Notes: a model not told the origin generated them from the sequence alone. A stretch of 64,000 nucleotides of DNA from Lachnospiraceae bacterium NK3A20 (GCA_900107575.1 FNQX01000009.1:1-64000), one strand, 5' to 3'; positions 34,350-43,725 are shown, counted from the first letter of the stretch. Program-made: numbers and translations.

Positions 34350-35402
34350 TCACTGGATTTTATACTTCCGCCGCAGATCCCGATAAGCCCACAGCGCCCT
34401 GTATTGCAGATAGAAGCGCACAGGGGATCTCATCTGCATGGCAATGTATCTCTTCTCTTCCGGATCGGTGCGCTCCTGGTAGTATGGATTCTCCTGGAAG
34501 TTCGGAAAGGTCTCCTGCATCTGCCGCGCAAGGTCTGTTACGAAGGCTCTGCGCCCCTTCTCTTGCATCTCCCGCATCGCGGAGAAGAGCGTGTTCTTAT
34601 AAAAGAGTACGGTAAAGGAATACTCGAGCTCCGGAAGGAATCTCTCATAATAGCCGTAGTGCTTCGCTTCCTCCAGCAGCATCCTCCCCGCCTTCATTCT
34701 GTCCTCCAGCCGCGCCTTTGTCACCGTGTGCACGGTGGAATCGTCATGCTGGTAGTAGTAATACAGAGGTTCCGGGATGTAGGCGAAGCGGTGCATTCGG
34801 CTGATCCAGGTCCTCGCGAGCGCGTTGTCCTCGTAGTACATATCCTCCGGGAATCCGGACGCGCAGCCAAGGATAATCTCTCGCCGGTAGATCTTCACAC
34901 ACAGGGACCCAAAATCGACCATGAGGGAACGCATTCTCTCATCATCCAGTTCTCCCTCCTGCTCCGGCCTCGAGTTGTGTACTATCCGCCCCGGTGTCAT
35001 CGTGTGCTCCGTCACCAGGCTGTAATCCGTGCCGACGCAATCTGCGCCGGTCTCCTCTGCCTTCTCCAAGAGACGCGCGAAATACTCAGGAGCGACCCAG
35101 TCATCCGCGTCGATGAAGGCAAGCCACTCTCCCTCAGCCTCCCGGAGCGCCAGGTTCTTGGCTCCTCCCTGGCGGAGGTTTCTCTCTGTCCCCCTCGCCC
35201 GGACTTTCTCAGGAAACTTTCTCTCGTATTCCTCAAGAATGTGGTAGGAGTCGTCTGTTGAACAGTCGTCGACCGCGATAATCTCATAGTCTGACAGAGG
35301 CGTTCCGTCTGGCTTCACCTGGCGGATCAGCGAGTCCATGCAGTAATTCAGTTTTCCATCGCCGGCCATGTTATAGACCGGAACGATCACACTCAGTTTC
35401 AT
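34350..35402 (-). CDS. Family 2 glycosyltransferase
   Basis: A 350-residue GT-A fold enzyme: MKLSVIVPVYNM at the N-terminus, AVDDCSTDDSYHILEEY, the DxD-type FIDADDWVAPEY, and YEDNALARTWIS. No membrane helix is obvious, so it is a cytoplasmic or peripheral transferase. GGGGGAT precedes the start at 35402. It lies downstream of pseB and pseC on the same strand, suggesting transfer of sugars onto a surface glycan or flagellin. A 203-bp palindrome separates it from pseC. Confidence 0.9.
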   Translation of the reverse strand: MKLSVIVPVYNMAGDGKLNYCMDSLIRQVKPDGTPLSDYEIIAVDDCSTDDSYHILEEYERKFPEKVRARGTERNLRQGGAKNLALREAEGEWLAFIDADDWVAPEYFARLLEKAEETGADCVGTDYSLVTEHTMTPGRIVHNSRPEQEGELDDERMRSLMVDFGSLCVKIYRREIILGCASGFPEDMYYEDNALARTWISRMHRFAYIPEPLYYYYQHDDSTVHTVTKARLEDRMKAGRMLLEEAKHYGYYERFLPELEYSFTVLFYKNTLFSAMREMQEKGRRAFVTDLARQMQETFPNFQENPYYQERTDPEEKRYIAMQMRSPVRFYLQYRALWAYRDLRRKYKIQ

Positions 35403-35465
35403 GTTTATCCCCCGTACCAGCGCATCTTCCCTGGGGCAGGGCACGGTACCTGCGTTACCTGGGTG

Positions 35466-35668
35466 GGGATTTGGGCTGTTTCCTACGAGCGAACCCGCGA
35501 GTCCTGTCGCAAAGGGTCCCGGGACACCGCATGTCGGAGACGCGAACGGCGGTCATAACTCTGAAAATACCAGAGTTATAGCCGCAGTTCGCGTTACCGG
35601 TCCTCTGGCGGCGTTCCAGGACCCTTTGTGACACTCCGCGGTTCGCGACAGGATACGACCCAAATCCC
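35466..35668. repeat. 203-bp imperfect palindrome
   Basis: The outer arms GGGATTTGGG and CCCAAATCCC enclose matching blocks (GCGAACC/GGTTCGC, CAAAGGGTCC/GGACCCTTTG, ACGCGAAC/GTTCGCGT) down to CATAACTCTG..CAGAGTTATAG around a 7-nt loop. It begins 8 bp after the aminotransferase stop and ends 64 bp before the glycosyltransferase start. The core GGTCATAAC..GTTATAGCC is shared with 28420-28559. Confidence 0.9.
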
Positions 35669-35676
35669 ACTGAATG

Positions 35677-36873
35677 TTATCGCCCGTAGTAGCTCGCAAT
35701 CTTCGTCACGGCTGTAATGACGTCATCGACGTCCTGATCGGTCATCGCGTAGTACATCGGGATCGTCAGGGAATGCTCATAGTAATACTCCGCATTCGGG
35801 CATAGCCCTCTCTTGTACCCCAGTTTCTCATAGTAGGGGAACCAGTACACCGGAATGTAGTGCACGTTGCAGATAATGTTCTCCTTCGCCATCGCGTCGA
35901 AGAACTGCGCGCGGTCGATTGAGATATGTTCAGGATCCAGCTGGAGGATATAGAGGTGGCGTACTGTGTCGCTCCCCTCGGTTTCCTTCTGAATCTTCAG
36001 TCCGGGCAGCGCCTGGAAGGCTGCGTCCATCTTCGCGACGATGGCCTTCTTGCGTGCCGCGAACTGCGGCAGTTTGTTCAGCTGGGACTCGATGAGCGCC
36101 GCCTGCAGGTCGGTGATGCGGTAGTTCGGTGCCAGCGCGACCTGTTCGTAGTACCAGGGGCCGTCCGGCGTGTGTTCCATAAGCGCCGGATCTCTTGTGA
36201 TGCCGTGCGTTCTGTAGAGAAGGAGTTTCTCATAATACTCCTCGCTGTTCGTGACAACGGCGCCGCCCTCTCCTCCGGTGATTGTCTTTACCGCATGGAA
36301 GGAGAGTGTCGTCATGTCCGCGATCGAACCATTAGGCCGTCCCTTGTAGCTGGTGCCGATGACGTGCGCACCATCCTCAATGTAGACAAAACCGTATTTC
36401 TCTTTCAGTGCGAGGATGGCGTCCTCATCCACACTCTGTCCGCCGAAATCGACCGCGACTACCGCCTTCGTCTTGTCTGTGATGTGTGCTTTGATAGAAG
36501 CGGGATCAATGTTGTAGGTATCCGGATCAATGTCTGCGAATACTGGTGTCGCACCCACGTACCTCGCGCAGTTTGCGCTCGCGGCGAAGGTGATCGGCGT
36601 CGTGATGAGCTCGTCTCCTTCGTGAAGGCCTGCTGCCATTGCCGCGATGTGCAGCGCTGCAGTTCCGTTGGCGCAGAGCACGGCATATTTCGCGCCTGTC
36701 ACCTCACAGAGTTTCTTCTCACAGGAGGTGATGTGCGGTCCTGTCGTTAAATAGTCACTGTGCAGTACATCGACGACGGCTTGAATATCCGCCTCATCAA
36801 TGTACTGATGCGAATAGTAAAGTTTCCTGTCACGGACTGGCGTGCCGCCTGCTGCTGCCGGTTTCTCGATCAT
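35677..36873 (-). CDS. pseC: UDP-4-keto-6-deoxy-sugar aminotransferase (PseC-like)
   Basis: A 398-residue PLP enzyme of the DegT/DnrJ/EryC1/StrS family. It transfers an amino group to the 4-keto sugar made by the PseB-type dehydratase encoded upstream. The PLP lysine is in SFHAVKTITGGEGG; other landmarks are DYLTTGPH near the start, CANGTAALHIA and VDFGGQSVDEDAI. The start at 36873 is preceded by AGAGGAAG. PseC identity rests on pairing with pseB; it could make a related 4-amino sugar. Confidence 0.88.
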   Translation of the reverse strand: MIEKPAAAGGTPVRDRKLYYSHQYIDEADIQAVVDVLHSDYLTTGPHITSCEKKLCEVTGAKYAVLCANGTAALHIAAMAAGLHEGDELITTPITFAASANCARYVGATPVFADIDPDTYNIDPASIKAHITDKTKAVVAVDFGGQSVDEDAILALKEKYGFVYIEDGAHVIGTSYKGRPNGSIADMTTLSFHAVKTITGGEGGAVVTNSEEYYEKLLLYRTHGITRDPALMEHTPDGPWYYEQVALAPNYRITDLQAALIESQLNKLPQFAARKKAIVAKMDAAFQALPGLKIQKETEGSDTVRHLYILQLDPEHISIDRAQFFDAMAKENIICNVHYIPVYWFPYYEKLGYKRGLCPNAEYYYEHSLTIPMYYAMTDQDVDDVITAVTKIASYYGR

Positions 36874-36896
36874 AATATTCTTCCTCTTATCAAATG

Positions 36897-36920
36897 TGCC
36901 CGGACCTTCAGATCCGGGCA
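36897..36920. terminator. Hairpin between pseB and pseC
   Basis: TGCCCGGA and TCCGGGCA form an 8-bp perfect stem around an 8-nt loop in the leader of pseC. There is no strong T-run. It may be an attenuator or mRNA-stability hairpin. Confidence 0.4.
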
Positions 36921-36970
36921 TAATCAGTCAACGTTATGACAGGTGGTATCCCCTGCGGGCGCCTGCTGTT

Positions 36971-37999
36971 TCAATGCTCCTCTACGGTAGCAAGGAGAGT
37001 GCGAATCTCGTCCACGGACAGCCACTGACTGTTCGTGCCGGAAGAGTAAACGAAGCCGTCCTCCACAGGCCGACCGATCTTCTTCGCCGCCTCGAACGCC
37101 GCCTGCTGCCGCTCGTGGAAAATCATCTGCGGATAGACGATGTAGTTCTTCTCGAACTCCAGCGTATTCGGTGCGTCCTCCGCCGTCACCATGACTTCGT
37201 GCAGTTTCTCGCCGGGACGGATGCCGGTCTCTTTCGTTGCGATGCCGGGCTGCAGCGCCTCCGCAAGATCCTTCACATAGAAGGAAGGAATTCTGGAAAT
37301 GAAAGTCTCGCCGCCCGCGGACTCCTCGAGCGCCTTGATGACGAGCTTCACACCCTCTTCGAGGCTGATCCAGAACCTGGTCATGCGGTAATCCGTGATC
37401 GGCAGCTCCGTCTCCCCTTTCGCGAGGAGATTGCGGAAAAAGGGAATGACCGAGCCTCTGGAGCCCGCAACGTTGCCGTAGCGGACGATGGAGAAGCTGA
37501 TGTCCTTGTCTCCCGCATACGCGTTCGCCGCGATGAAAAGTTTGTCAGAAACCAGCTTGGTCCCGCCGTAGAGATTGACGGGGTTCACGGCCTTGTCGGT
37601 AGAGAGCGCCACGACCTTTTTCACATTCTGGTCAAGAGAAGCGTCGATGACGTTCATCGCGCCGTGGACGTTCGTCTTGATGGCCTCGGCCGGGTTGTAC
37701 TCGCAGGCGGGAACCTGTTTCAGCGCCGCCGCGTGCACGACATAGTCCACGCCTTCCATCGCGCGCTCGAGTCTTTCCTTGTCCCGGACATCGCCGATGA
37801 AAAACCGCATGACCTTGCTGTACTCGCGGTAGGGGGACTCGTTGGACATCACGAACTGTTTATACTCGTCGCGGCTGTAAACGATGATCTTCTTCGGCTG
37901 GTAATGCTCCAGTACGTACCTGATGAACTGGTGTCCGAAGGAACCTGTGCCGCCGGTCACCAGGATTGTTTTGCCATCCAAAAGCTGGGTTTCTGCCAT
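36971..37999 (-). CDS. pseB: UDP-N-acetylglucosamine 4,6-dehydratase, inverting (PseB)
   Basis: A 342-residue short-chain dehydrogenase: Rossmann motif TGGTGSFG at about 16-23, VHAAALKQVP, and the catalytic region LSTDKAVNPVNLYGGTKLVSDKLF. The GTGSFGHQF signature and length are those of PseB/FlaA1, which start pseudaminic acid or other 4-amino-sugar synthesis. Only pseB and pseC of the six-step pathway occur here; the rest would have to be elsewhere, or the product is a simpler amino sugar. Confidence 0.92.
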   Translation of the reverse strand: MAETQLLDGKTILVTGGTGSFGHQFIRYVLEHYQPKKIIVYSRDEYKQFVMSNESPYREYSKVMRFFIGDVRDKERLERAMEGVDYVVHAAALKQVPACEYNPAEAIKTNVHGAMNVIDASLDQNVKKVVALSTDKAVNPVNLYGGTKLVSDKLFIAANAYAGDKDISFSIVRYGNVAGSRGSVIPFFRNLLAKGETELPITDYRMTRFWISLEEGVKLVIKALEESAGGETFISRIPSFYVKDLAEALQPGIATKETGIRPGEKLHEVMVTAEDAPNTLEFEKNYIVYPQMIFHERQQAAFEAAKKIGRPVEDGFVYSSGTNSQWLSVDEIRTLLATVEEH

Positions 38000-38032
38000 A
38001 ATTTTCCTTTCAGTGCTGTATTGATATATATG

Positions 38033-38190
38033 AAGTTCAGCAGCCAGCTCAGAATGCGTTGCATTCTGAGCTATGGCTGTTCGAGGCGCTTCGCGCTGTA
38101 CCCCGAAGGGATATGACCATCGCTCAATTTACATCGCACCCAGCCGTGTAAACACGTCTGGATGCTCATAAATTTCGCTTTGCTGAACTT
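38033..38190. repeat. Hairpin cluster downstream of glgB
   Basis: The outer arms AAGTTCAGCA (38033) and TGCTGAACTT (38181) bracket the region, the second abutting the glgB stop. Inside are AGCTCAGAATGC-GTT-GCATTCTGAGCT (38046-38072, 12 bp perfect, extended by CAGCC/GGCTG), GCGCTTCGCGC, and CGTGTAAACACG. The right arm GAGCTATGGCTG..TTCG resembles GAGTTATAGCCG..TTCG of the long palindromes. Confidence 0.65.
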
Positions 38191-40178
38191 TATTTAAATT
38201 CAAACATCAATCCGCCGTAGGCGGGGAGGTCGAAGGCGATATACTGCGGCTTCCAGTCGCACTCGCCCTTCTGCGCTTTGATGGTCTTCGGGATCGGCGC
38301 GCAGCCGAGGCCGCCCCACTGCTCCTCCGCGCTGTTGAGCAGGAGTTTGTAAGTGCCCATGGACGGGACGCCGATCCGGTAGTCCTTGTATTCCACCGGC
38401 GTCATGTTCAGGATGCACAGGATCTTCCTCTGATCGTCATCGGTCTTGCGGAAGAAGCTGTAGATGCTCCTGTCCTTGTCGTCCGCGTTGATCCACTCGA
38501 AGCCTGACCAGTCGTTGTCGATCTCGTACATGCAGGGGTACTTGCGGTAGATCTTTAACAGCTCCTCGAAATATTTCTGCATCCCGCTGTTCAGCGGATT
38601 CTGCAAAAGGAACCAGTCGAGTTCTCTTGCCTCGCTCCACTCTCTCTCCTGCCCGAATTCCTGGCCCATGAACAGGAGCTTCTTGCCCGAATGCCCCATC
38701 ATGAAGGCGTAGCCAAGACGGAGGTTTGCGTACTTGTCTGCCTCGTAGCCTGGCATTTTCTCTACCATGGAGCATTTCAGATGAACGACCTCGTCATGGG
38801 AGAGCGGCAGGATGTAATTCTCTGCGTTGTTGTAGCTCATGGCGAAAGTCATGCTGTAATGCGAGCCCTTCCTCATCACGGGATCGAGCTTCATGTACTC
38901 GCAGAAATCATGCATCCAGCCCATGTTCCATTTGAAGGAGAAACCAAGGCCATCCGTTCCGATATCCGAGGTGACATCGGGCCATGCGGTCGACTCTTCG
39001 GCGATCGTCACGAAGCCCGGGTAGGAGCCCCTCACGACGGAGTTCATGTGCTGGAAGAACTCGATGGCGTCAAGATTCTTGTTGCCACCGAACTTGTTGG
39101 GCAGCCACTGACCTTCCTTTTTGCCATAGTCAAGGTACAGCATGGAAGCGACGGCGTCAACGCGGATGCCGTCGATATGGAAATCCCTGATCCAGTAAAG
39201 GACGTTGGCGATCAGGAAATTCTTCACCTCGGGTTTGCTGAGATTGAAGATCTTAGTGCCCCAGTCGGGATGCTCTCCCCTCCTCGGATCCGGATCCTCG
39301 AAGATGCACTGTCCGTCAAATTTGGCGAGGCCGTGAGCATCCGGACAGAAATGCGCAGGAACCCAGTCCAGGATCACGCCGATGCCGTGCTGGTGCAGGG
39401 TGTCGATGAGGTACATGAAATCCTTGGGGGAACCGTAGCGGGATGTCGGCGCGTAGTAGCCCGTAACCTGATATCCCCAGGAGCCGTCGAACGGATGCTC
39501 CAGAATGCCCATCAGCTCAACGTGCGTGAACTTCATTTCCCTGAGATAGTCAACGATACGGTCCGCGAATTCACGGTAGTTGTAGAAGCCGTCGCCGCCG
39601 TCCGGATGTTTCATCCAGCTGCCGATGTGGCACTCATAGATCGCCATCGGCTCACGGTTCGCATCCTTCTTCTCTCTGGCAGCCAGCCATCTGGCGTCGT
39701 GCCAGGTAAAGCCTTGCAGGCTGCAGGTTCTGGACGCAGTGCCGGGACGCAGCTCTGCCCAGTTGGCAAAAGGATCCGCCTTGAAGATCTTCTCTCCGTC
39801 CGGGGTGTAGATCAGGAACTTGTACAGCTCGCCTTCCCGCACACCGGGGATGAAGGTCGTCCAGATACCGACCTCTCCCACCTTCTCCATCGGATACTGC
39901 TCCTCATCCCAGCCGTTGAAACTGCCGATCACGTGAACAGCGGCCGCGTTGGGTGCCCAGACGCCGAAGAACATGCCATCCTGTCCGTCCTGGAAGCTTG
40001 GATGCGCACCCAGCTTCTGATAAATATCGTAGTGAGTCCCATGTCCGAAGAGATAGCAGTCATCCTGGGAAACGAATAAAGTTTCCTTCTGCGGCGCCGG
40101 CGCCTTCCCGGCTGCCTTTTTTTTCGCCGGTGCTCTCTTTACTGTACTCTTCATGCCTGCTGCCTTTTTCGCTGTCAT
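38190..40178 (-). CDS. glgB: 1,4-alpha-glucan branching enzyme
   Basis: A 662-residue GH13 enzyme that introduces alpha-1,6 branches into glycogen. A CBM48-like N-terminal domain (FGVWAPNAAAVHVIGSFNGW) precedes the barrel, with nucleophile Asp in GIRVDAVASML, acid/base Glu in VTIAEESTAWP and the LSHDEVV motif. The first 35 residues are an unusual Lys/Ala-rich basic stretch. The start at 40178 has AAAGGGGG upstream. No other glycogen genes adjoin it. Confidence 0.95.
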   Translation of the reverse strand: MTAKKAAGMKSTVKRAPAKKKAAGKAPAPQKETLFVSQDDCYLFGHGTHYDIYQKLGAHPSFQDGQDGMFFGVWAPNAAAVHVIGSFNGWDEEQYPMEKVGEVGIWTTFIPGVREGELYKFLIYTPDGEKIFKADPFANWAELRPGTASRTCSLQGFTWHDARWLAAREKKDANREPMAIYECHIGSWMKHPDGGDGFYNYREFADRIVDYLREMKFTHVELMGILEHPFDGSWGYQVTGYYAPTSRYGSPKDFMYLIDTLHQHGIGVILDWVPAHFCPDAHGLAKFDGQCIFEDPDPRRGEHPDWGTKIFNLSKPEVKNFLIANVLYWIRDFHIDGIRVDAVASMLYLDYGKKEGQWLPNKFGGNKNLDAIEFFQHMNSVVRGSYPGFVTIAEESTAWPDVTSDIGTDGLGFSFKWNMGWMHDFCEYMKLDPVMRKGSHYSMTFAMSYNNAENYILPLSHDEVVHLKCSMVEKMPGYEADKYANLRLGYAFMMGHSGKKLLFMGQEFGQEREWSEARELDWFLLQNPLNSGMQKYFEELLKIYRKYPCMYEIDNDWSGFEWINADDKDRSIYSFFRKTDDDQRKILCILNMTPVEYKDYRIGVPSMGTYKLLLNSAEEQWGGLGCAPIPKTIKAQKGECDWKPQYIAFDLPAYGGLMFEFK

Positions 40179-40221
40179 TGTGTCCCCCTTTACCCCCAAT
40201 CACTATTGCAACTGATGTGAA

Positions 40222-43200
40222 TCAGTAATGCATGAAATCTTTCTCGTGGATGATGATCCTGTCATCCGCGTCGTATCTCTTGCGCGTGATGACTTCCACC
40301 AGGGTGCCGAGCGACTTTTTGGACGCGTAGTAAATTGCCTCGTCCACCAGGTCTCTGACATCTTTGGGCATCACCGGATGATCTATCGTCTGCATGGAGG
40401 CGATTCTGGTACTCAGTGCCATCCGTGCCACTTCGTCGATGCTGTAATCCTTGGACAGTGCGTACTCAATGCCGTAAGCGACCAGGTCCTTGTCGGTCAT
40501 GGCCTTGATATCAATTCTGACCGTGAAGCTGCCGAGGAATTTCCTGTTCCTCGCCGCGAAAGCATTCATCGCCTTGGTGCCGTCGAGCATCAGCACGATC
40601 AGTCCGCGTTCCCTGTCCTCGAGCTCGTGGTAAATCGTCTCTACGACAGGTCTTGCCAGGGAGCTCGCGCCGTTGATCTGCAGCGCGCCGTTGTTGATCT
40701 TGTCGAGCAGGTCGCGGATTCTGGAAGGAGAGAGCTTGTTCAGCTGTTTCACATTGGCCTTCGCCACCTTGCCGGAGAAATTGGGATCGCTGCGCTTCGT
40801 GATCTCCAGGATGCCCGCCGCTACATCGAGTGCCGACTTCTGGTCTCCGGTGATGATGACATTACCGGTGTTGCCCGCAAGGCTGATGCCGTCCAGTGCC
40901 GCGGCGATCTGTTCGCTGTTGGCCTTGATGGATGCGCTGGAGCCGCAGAGTTTCTTCTCTTCCTCTGAGAGCTTCCGTTCGCCGTGTGCTGCGCCCTTCT
41001 TCGAATGGTGCGCTTTCCCTTCGCCCGCGTTCTCCTCTTCCTCGGCAAGCTCTTCCGAAGCCTCAGCCTCTTCTTCTATCGGCTCTTCTGTGTGAACATC
41101 AGGCTCCCCGGCCGTCTCTGTCTCCGCACCGGTTGCGCTCTCCTCGGCTACATTGGCTTCCTCTGTTTCTTCCGGAAGCTCTTCTGCCTCGTCATCTGCG
41201 GAGCCTAATACATCGGCCAGAGTAACTCTCTTGACGTGGGCAGCTTCATTCGCGGTTCTGGATGTTGCTCCCGCAGGCGCCACATTCCTCGCCGTGCCCT
41301 CTGCCGTCACCGGCTCCTGGGTGGCCTCTTCCTCTGCTGCAGCGGCTGTCGTCGGCTCTTTGGTAGCCTCTTCTTCAACCGCAGTTGTCATCGCCGCGGC
41401 CTGGGTTGCTGCCGTCGGAGCTGCTGCCGGGATTTCCTGCGTCTTCACAGGCTCTTCTGCAACTTCTTCCCCGGCATGTTCTACGGCGTGCTCCAGTCTC
41501 GCGCGGTCAGCGGCTTCGAGGGCGGCAAGTCTTGCCTTCTCCGCTTCCATGGCTCTGCGTACCGCAGCGGCATTCCAACGCCTTGTAGTGTGATCTTCCC
41601 CGCGCTCCAGGTAGCTGTAGTCCTCCGCTTCCGGCTGTTCGCTCTCATCCGCAGTTGTATCTGTATTGTCGCTTACGAAGCTCTCCGGAATGATGTGTTC
41701 TGCCGGCAACGGAGTATTTGCCGCGGCGTCATCTGCGCCACTCTCCTCATACAGCGTCTCCTGATAAGAAGGCTCGCGGTAGGACTGAGGTGCCGTATTG
41801 AACTGCTCGCCCTGATCTGCCTCTTCTTCCTCATAAGCTGCTGCACCGGAGAACTCTGTCCTCGCTTCGTCGTAATCTGCTGTAACCGCCTGGTCGCCTT
41901 CGGATTCCGCCTGCTCTTCGTCGTAGCCTTCCGCAGCGCCTGCCCCGTAGGCAGCCTCTACCGGAGCCTCTTCGTAGGTGTCATCGTCAGCATTCTCATC
42001 ATAGGAACCTTCGGAAGACTCGTCACCGTAAGACTCGTCAGCGTCTTCCTCTGCGTACGCGGTCTCTCCGGCAGCTCCATTCGCATACTCTGCCTCTTCG
42101 GCAGTGTCATCCGCATAAGCTTCCGCGCCGCTCTCTGCAGCTGCATCCGCATACTCCGTCTGCACGGACTGCCCGTCTCTTGTGAACACGCGGTGCGCGG
42201 CGGGAGCGTTCATCTCTGCGGCAACTTCCTCAGGAGCAGCCTCTTCTGCCTCTGCCTGTGCGGCGTTGTCGTAATCCTCATCCAGGGGCGCGTAGCCTGT
42301 CTCATTCCCCTGCGGCGCTTCATAATAGCCCGCCTGCTGCGCGCGCCTTCTCTCCTCGTCGGTCAGGCCATCGGAGAGTTCACTGTAGGCATAGCCCTGT
42401 CTTGCCACGCGCTGCTGGCGCTCCACATTCCTCTCGATGTCTTCGAGCATGGAGTGTTTCGCCGTCTCATCGAACTCGTGCAGGAGTTCCCCGGTATCTT
42501 CCAGGATCTTCCGCTCTCTTCTCTTGTCATTCTGGGAACGAACGCTGTGTTTGATCTTCTCCCATTCGGTCATGACCTGACCGATGGACATCTGACTCTC
42601 GGAGGAAGAAGCAGCCTTTCCGGGGATCTGGTCTTCCACCATGACGTACTGCCCGTTGTTCTCCTGTACGACCTTATCGCCGACTCCCGCCTGTGCTGTC
42701 TGTGCCGCAGGATTCCCGGCAGTCGAAGGCTCTTTGGTTTCTGCCTCGGCAGTTATCGCTTCCGTCCCATTCGCTGCGGCGGCCACAGGAGTGGACGCTG
42801 CGGACGCGACTTCGGATGCAACTGCTGCGGATGCAGCTGCAGATTCTGCATGCTCTCTCATCCCGGTCGGCGCCGTGTAGTGCACTGTCGCATCCTGCGC
42901 TGTCTCCGCCGTATCATTCAGCAGAGTGGGGTCGACAATGGGTCTCTCGCTCGCAAGTGCCGCCCGGGTCGCGGCTTCAATCTTCGCAGAATTATCCAGA
43001 TCAGCAGACACCGCTGCCGCAGTGTCTATATGGTGGTCTGCCTCCACATCGGCGGATGCAGGCCTGGCAGCAGAGGAATTCTCCGCGCTTCCGGCATTTG
43101 CCGCAGCAGGTGTCGCAGCCGCAGTTCCGGCAGCACCGCCCTCAATGCTGTGCAGGAGCTGTTCCGCCTTGCCTGCGTATTTTCCACCAAAAGAAGAGAG

Positions 43201-43725
43201 AACGCTACGGCATTCCGCGATCGCTCTCTCGTCATCGCCCGCTTCGTGGTAGCAGAGTGCCAGTTCATATCCCCAGCGTGCGGAGTACTGGATACCTTTT
43301 AGCTGCTCCAGCAGCGCTGCGCGCTCGGGTGCGGACACATTGGTCACCTTATAGAATTTATATTCCAGGATCAGCCCCTTGGCGGTGCCTGGCTGAGCTG
43401 CCTGATAGTTGCTCTTTAACTGATGGGCGCTGATGAGATCTGACTGCAATCCGTCCCTGCCATAGAGGAAGATGGTCAGTTCGCAGAGAGAATAGATGAT
43501 TTCGGCATTCTCCGGATCCTTCTCGTTCGCCAGCATCAGAACGCGGCGGGCCTTGGCGTATTCCTTATTGATCTTGTAGACATCGCTGATTTTACACAGA
43601 GTGGCCGGATTCTTGACACGGCTCCAGTCGATGGTGTCCGCGATCCCGGCAGCTTCGTCAAAGCGCTGCTCGGAGATCAGCTGGTTGATCTCCTGGAGGC
43701 TGATTCTGTATTCGTATTTATCCAA
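40222..43725 (-). CDS. TPR protein with long acidic low-complexity region and degenerate AAA+-like C-terminus
   Basis: A 1167-residue cytoplasmic protein. Residues 1-190 are TPR-like helices (DEAAGIADTIDW, YAKARRVLMLANEKDPENAEIIY). Residues about 195-880 are Ala/Glu/Thr-rich, acidic and probably disordered, with many Tyr-Ala-Glu-Asp runs. The last 270 residues resemble an AAA+ module that lost its P-loop: VIITGDQKSALDVAAGIL in place of Walker A, then GLIVLMLDG and a helical lid (DEVARMALSTRI). It probably works as a scaffold or adaptor. A consensus promoter lies upstream. Confidence 0.75.
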   Translation of the reverse strand: MDKYEYRISLQEINQLISEQRFDEAAGIADTIDWSRVKNPATLCKISDVYKINKEYAKARRVLMLANEKDPENAEIIYSLCELTIFLYGRDGLQSDLISAHQLKSNYQAAQPGTAKGLILEYKFYKVTNVSAPERAALLEQLKGIQYSARWGYELALCYHEAGDDERAIAECRSVLSSFGGKYAGKAEQLLHSIEGGAAGTAAATPAAANAGSAENSSAARPASADVEADHHIDTAAAVSADLDNSAKIEAATRAALASERPIVDPTLLNDTAETAQDATVHYTAPTGMREHAESAAASAAVASEVASAASTPVAAAANGTEAITAEAETKEPSTAGNPAAQTAQAGVGDKVVQENNGQYVMVEDQIPGKAASSSESQMSIGQVMTEWEKIKHSVRSQNDKRRERKILEDTGELLHEFDETAKHSMLEDIERNVERQQRVARQGYAYSELSDGLTDEERRRAQQAGYYEAPQGNETGYAPLDEDYDNAAQAEAEEAAPEEVAAEMNAPAAHRVFTRDGQSVQTEYADAAAESGAEAYADDTAEEAEYANGAAGETAYAEEDADESYGDESSEGSYDENADDDTYEEAPVEAAYGAGAAEGYDEEQAESEGDQAVTADYDEARTEFSGAAAYEEEEADQGEQFNTAPQSYREPSYQETLYEESGADDAAANTPLPAEHIIPESFVSDNTDTTADESEQPEAEDYSYLERGEDHTTRRWNAAAVRRAMEAEKARLAALEAADRARLEHAVEHAGEEVAEEPVKTQEIPAAAPTAATQAAAMTTAVEEEATKEPTTAAAAEEEATQEPVTAEGTARNVAPAGATSRTANEAAHVKRVTLADVLGSADDEAEELPEETEEANVAEESATGAETETAGEPDVHTEEPIEEEAEASEELAEEEENAGEGKAHHSKKGAAHGERKLSEEEKKLCGSSASIKANSEQIAAALDGISLAGNTGNVIITGDQKSALDVAAGILEITKRSDPNFSGKVAKANVKQLNKLSPSRIRDLLDKINNGALQINGASSLARPVVETIYHELEDRERGLIVLMLDGTKAMNAFAARNRKFLGSFTVRIDIKAMTDKDLVAYGIEYALSKDYSIDEVARMALSTRIASMQTIDHPVMPKDVRDLVDEAIYYASKKSLGTLVEVITRKRYDADDRIIIHEKDFMHY

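Noticed and set aside
41236-43302. 688-aa Cys/Arg-rich frame on the plus strand
   Set aside because: It is the antisense of the Ala/Glu-rich region of the TPR protein; no start signal and no domain is visible.
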